Under the pieces are notes generated by a model. The model saw only the letters and a program-made list of their open reading frames with translations. It was not told the DNA's origin and did not search any database. This document shows, piece by piece, positions 61,284 to 64,000 of a stretch of 64,000 nucleotides of DNA (positions within the stretch are counted from its first letter, which is position 1; every line of letters starts with the position of its first letter). Location: assembly GCA_910580195.1 (NCBI GenBank), contig CAJTWA010000022.1:1-64000 (forward strand), written 5' to 3'. The DNA is from an uncultured Lachnospiraceae bacterium. GTDB lineage: Bacteria > Bacillota > Clostridia > Lachnospirales > Lachnospiraceae. The position numbers were made by a program, and so were the translations under genes.

Positions 61284-62660
61284 ATGAGTTTTTGGGGGCT
61301 GTTCTGCAGTAATACCTTTGGTTTGACAATGAGCGTGTTATTTATGTTCTGGATCTCTATGCTGCTTTTGGAGCGAAAACCATATCAAATAAGAAAACGC
61401 AAAGTGAAAATGGTTGCTGTTACGATATTATTTATCTGTGCCTTGGCATTGGCAGGGACAGTTTTTTATAAAATGGGTATCTTTCGATGGAAGTATAACT
61501 CAGGACAAATTTTGTTTACCTATATTGGAATGGCAGGAGCAATGTTTTATTTATATTTTCTATACCGGGAAAATCTGCTGGCTTGTTGGATTTCGGCTGT
61601 TTTCTTAGAAATGTTGGAATCCTTTGCGGTAAACATAGGAGTTTTATTTTCACCTAATATGACTTTCCATTTGGATATTTTGGGAGAACGGTTACTATAT
61701 TATTTTTTCCTGTATGTATTAACACCGCTCATAGAAATTATCTGGGTGCTGCTTCTATATAAAACTGGCGTTGGGAAAATGTTCCGGCTGTGGATGGAAC
61801 GGAAAGAATCGAAAATAGTAAGCATTATTTTTATCAGTTTATACCCGGTTTTGACGGAAATACTTTATTTTATGGTGCAGATAGGAGAACGGGTTGGTAA
61901 CGATAATGCGGTCGTTTCTCTGTTATACCTACTGATTGTTTTTATTATTTTCAGTTATGCGGGGCGTCAGGAAATGCAAAAGAAGCAAATTCAGGCCCAG
62001 CAGATTAGTATGCAGCAGCAAAATGCTTATATTGAGAGTTTAGAAAAACTGCAGGGTGAAATGCGGAGATTCCGCCATGATTATAAAAATATGATGTCTG
62101 GCATGTACCTTCAGGCAAAAGAGGGAAATATGGAAGCAGTGCAGAATTTTATTCAGGATATGACGATTGATTTTGATTATCAGGTGGGGGAACAGATACG
62201 CAGATTGACACAGCTTGGAAATATTCATATGCTTGAGGTAAAAGGGTTGCTGTTGGGGAAAATAGAAAAAATGCAGCAGGAGCAGATTTCCTGTGAACTG
62301 GAAGTATTGCATCCATTTGACAAAACGCGGCTGAGAACAACTGACTTGTGCAGATGCCTAGGGATACTGATCGACAATGCCATTGACGAAGTACAAGGAA
62401 AAAGAGATAAGAAACCAAAACCACAGATACATATTATGATTAGCAGCCAGAAAGAATGTACAACCTTTCAAATAAAAAATCCATTGTATTCAAACATTGA
62501 TTTTCACAAGATTTGGCAGCAGGGCTATTCTACCAGAGGGACAGACAGAGGAATTGGCCTTGCAAGCTATAAAAGTATTCTGGAACATTATGAAAATGTC
62601 TTCTCTCTGACAACAATCAGGGACGGCTATTTTATTCAGGAGTTAAAGATACAAGAATAA
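61284..62660 (+). CDS. GHKL-type sensor histidine kinase (AgrC-like), second
   Basis: A 458-residue kinase with about six membrane segments in residues 8-235, a coiled linker rich in Gln, the phosphoacceptor in F-R-H-D-Y-K-N near residue 267 and the GHKL domain with G-I-L-I-D-N-A-I-D-E near 372 and R-G-I-G-L-A-S-Y. TAGGAGG lies before the ATG. The response regulator follows after 29 bases. No peptide gene is recognisable nearby. The ABC exporter that follows could be its target or carry its signal. Confidence 0.92.
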   Translation: MSFWGLFCSNTFGLTMSVLFMFWISMLLLERKPYQIRKRKVKMVAVTILFICALALAGTVFYKMGIFRWKYNSGQILFTYIGMAGAMFYLYFLYRENLLACWISAVFLEMLESFAVNIGVLFSPNMTFHLDILGERLLYYFFLYVLTPLIEIIWVLLLYKTGVGKMFRLWMERKESKIVSIIFISLYPVLTEILYFMVQIGERVGNDNAVVSLLYLLIVFIIFSYAGRQEMQKKQIQAQQISMQQQNAYIESLEKLQGEMRRFRHDYKNMMSGMYLQAKEGNMEAVQNFIQDMTIDFDYQVGEQIRRLTQLGNIHMLEVKGLLLGKIEKMQQEQISCELEVLHPFDKTRLRTTDLCRCLGILIDNAIDEVQGKRDKKPKPQIHIMISSQKECTTFQIKNPLYSNIDFHKIWQQGYSTRGTDRGIGLASYKSILEHYENVFSLTTIRDGYFIQELKIQE

Positions 62661-62689
62661 GAAATGTTAAAAATTGCGGAGGAAAAAAT

Positions 62690-63424
62690 ATGCTTCCAAT
62701 TTATATTTGTGAAGATGATGCGACGATACTGGCTGCACAGAGAAAGTTTTTAGAAAAGCAAATTATGATTGAAGGTTATGATATGCAGATTGCCCTGTGC
62801 AGCAGGCATCCCCAGGAAATTATTGAAGCGGTGGCGGCGTCCCCAAAAAGGGGAATTTATTTTCTGGATGTAGAGCTTAAGGATGAGCCGATGGATGGAT
62901 TTATGCTGGGACAACAGATTCGGAAGTTTGATGCCAGAGGTTTTCTTATCTATGTGACTTCCTTCCCAGACCTGGCATTTGAAACCTTCCGCTATCACCT
63001 AGAAGCGCTGGATTATATTGTAAAGAGCAATTCTGAAAAAATGCTGGCTGGAATGTACAAAAACCTTGCGGTCATTACCGAGCGGATGTGTAAGGAGCAG
63101 GGAAGGCAAAAGGAATACTTTACCGTAAAGGTGTTGGATATTATCAAGCATGTTCCAGTGGATGAAATTATGTTCTTTGAAACAAGTGCCCGTACACACA
63201 GAATAGAACTCCATGCGAAAAATGACTGTATTGATTTTATTGGCAGCATGCAGGAGCTGCAGGAGCAGTTTCGGGAGCAGTTTTTAAGGGTTCACAGGTC
63301 ATATCTGGTAAATGTAAATAAAATTCAGGAGTTAGATTTAAAACATCGGGAAATTCTTATGGATAATGGAGAAAAATGCCTGTTTTCTAAAAATATGAAG
63401 GGGGAGTTGCTGAGCAGGATTTAA
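62690..63424 (+). CDS. LytTR-type response regulator (AgrA-like), second
   Basis: A 244-residue regulator. The receiver has E8-D9-D10 and phosphorylation site D60 in I-Y-F-L-D-V-E-L; the LytTR domain (about 140-240) has the I-M-F-F-E-T-S strand and F-L-R-V-H-R-S-Y-L-V-N-V-N-K-I. It follows the kinase gene directly. It probably controls the ABC exporter genes that begin at 63583. Confidence 0.93.
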   Translation: MLPIYICEDDATILAAQRKFLEKQIMIEGYDMQIALCSRHPQEIIEAVAASPKRGIYFLDVELKDEPMDGFMLGQQIRKFDARGFLIYVTSFPDLAFETFRYHLEALDYIVKSNSEKMLAGMYKNLAVITERMCKEQGRQKEYFTVKVLDIIKHVPVDEIMFFETSARTHRIELHAKNDCIDFIGSMQELQEQFREQFLRVHRSYLVNVNKIQELDLKHREILMDNGEKCLFSKNMKGELLSRI

Positions 63425-63582
63425 ATAGCAGTGCCCACAAGCCATTTCAGGCAGTATGGCATATCATTCAGGCAGAACTTTGCATAAAGGTGATAAAACA
63501 TGGTACGATACTTCCATCATAATTACTCTGCGGTAGGAAAACGGGGCAATTATAAAAAAATATTCAGAAAGAGGGTTATGTT

Positions 63583-64000
63583 ATGGAACAAAACGTATTA
63601 CTGGATTTATCACATATTTCTAAGCGCTATAAGACGGAACTGGCGCTTAAGGATATCAATATTACGCTTCATAAAGGCGAAATTCTTGGGTTTTTAGGGC
63701 CGTCGGGCGCTGGAAAAACTACCACAATTAAAATAATCACAGGGCAGTTAAGGCAAACATCGGGAGAAGCGAAAATTCTCGATACAGATACGGTTAATAT
63801 TGATGAATCAATTTATGAAAAAATCGGCGTGGTTTCTGACCAAAGCGGAATTTATGAGAAAATGACAGTATGGCAGAATTTAAGTATGTTTGCAAAAATA
63901 TGGCGTGTTCCCAGTAAAAGAGTGGAAGAAGTCTTACATCAGGTGGAATTGTATGGGCACCGTAAAAAACCGGCAGGTAAACTTTCCAGAGGGCAGACAC
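63583..64000 (+). CDS. ABC exporter ATP-binding protein, cut by the window end
   Basis: The first 139 codons of an ABC ATPase, open at the right edge. Walker A G-P-S-G-A-G-K-T-T lies near residue 41, the Q-loop region at V-S-D-Q-S-G-I-Y near 90, and the signature begins L-S-R-G-Q at the very end. The start is taken at 63583, where M-E-Q-N-V-L-L-D-L-S-H-I fits the family. GAGGG lies before it. It resembles the ATPase of bacitracin/lantibiotic-type exporters. Confidence 0.85.
   Translation, partial: MEQNVLLDLSHISKRYKTELALKDINITLHKGEILGFLGPSGAGKTTTIKIITGQLRQTSGEAKILDTDTVNIDESIYEKIGVVSDQSGIYEKMTVWQNLSMFAKIWRVPSKRVEEVLHQVELYGHRKKPAGKLSRGQT

Noticed and set aside
52415..63424. Complete agr quorum-sensing loci
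   Set aside because: Kinase and regulator pairs are present but no AgrB protease or AgrD peptide gene was recognised beside either pair.
63500..63697. Plus-strand frame of 65 codons
   Set aside because: Overlaps the start of a clear ABC ATPase gene (63583) in a different frame.
1..64000. CRISPR array
   Set aside because: No regularly spaced repeats with unique spacers were seen; the tandem arrays have directly adjoining units.

Overview
The window looks like chromosome of a spore-forming, anaerobic Firmicute of the Lachnospiraceae type. Evidence is moderate GC with AGGAGG-type ribosome binding sites, spore maturation genes spmA/spmB, a DacF-like carboxypeptidase, GHKL/LytTR two-component pairs, GH3 beta-glucosidases and tandem large serine recombinases. 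The organism assignment is inference from gene content; no rRNA is present.

Central observation: spmA (spore maturation protein A) is split into three in-frame pieces by two different mobile elements. The 5' piece is 2822-3151, a 126-bp middle piece is 12767-12892, and the 3' piece runs from 26165 to 26422, overlapping the spmB start by 4 bp. Element 1 (3152-12766, 9,615 bp) and Element 2 (12893-26164, 13,272 bp) share one layout: cargo on the left, then a small DUF6870-like gene, then three consecutive large serine recombinase genes whose last stop lies 115 or 34 bp from the right end. Removing both elements at their predicted central dinucleotides (GG and TA) restores an uninterrupted 237-codon SpmA, including the conserved A-G-L-K-A-M and A-Y-R-S-Q-Y junctions. 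Both predicted attP sites have the form CAA-N8-TTG with longer imperfect inverted arms. The arrangement resembles skin-like intervening elements in sporulation genes, but here there are two in one gene, each with a recombinase trio. Developmental excision is inference.

Region by region. 1-2820: an EamA transporter, then a frameshifted AAA ATPase followed by a nine-codon stub, perhaps a decayed Septu/retron-type ATPase-nuclease pair. 2822-26943: the split spmA and spmB. Element 1 carries a MarR regulator, an ABC-2 exporter and a truncated second ABC ATPase. Element 2 carries three minus-strand surface proteins (Big2, Ig/FlgNew and PASTA domains). 27069-31756 (minus): sodium/alanine symporter, a repeat-rich unknown protein and DacF. 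31757-32808: a gene-free kilobase with two inverted copies of a palindromic 200-bp repeat. 32809-34033 (plus): TrmB, a small membrane protein and a YbjQ-like protein. 34295-42699 (minus): LD-carboxypeptidase, PLD-helicase with a methyltransferase, peptidase T, a HAD phosphatase and a membrane-anchored unknown. 42878-42950: tRNA-Lys(CTT). 43295-48918 (minus): a 43-aa ORF, an OmpR-type two-component system joined to a PP-loop enzyme, and a large coiled-coil membrane protein. 49107-57606 (minus): GtrA-like protein, two GH3 enzymes and an Agr-type two-component pair between them. 57932-60802 (minus): two small unknowns and a BlaR1/BlaI-type pair. 61284-64000 (plus): a second Agr-type pair and the start of an ABC exporter.

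A secondary theme is debris at gene ends: duplicated 3' ends lie just downstream of spmB, of the HAD gene and of the 41062-42699 gene, and a blaR1 fragment lies upstream of the second GH3 gene. These suggest past recombination between duplicated or paralogous genes.
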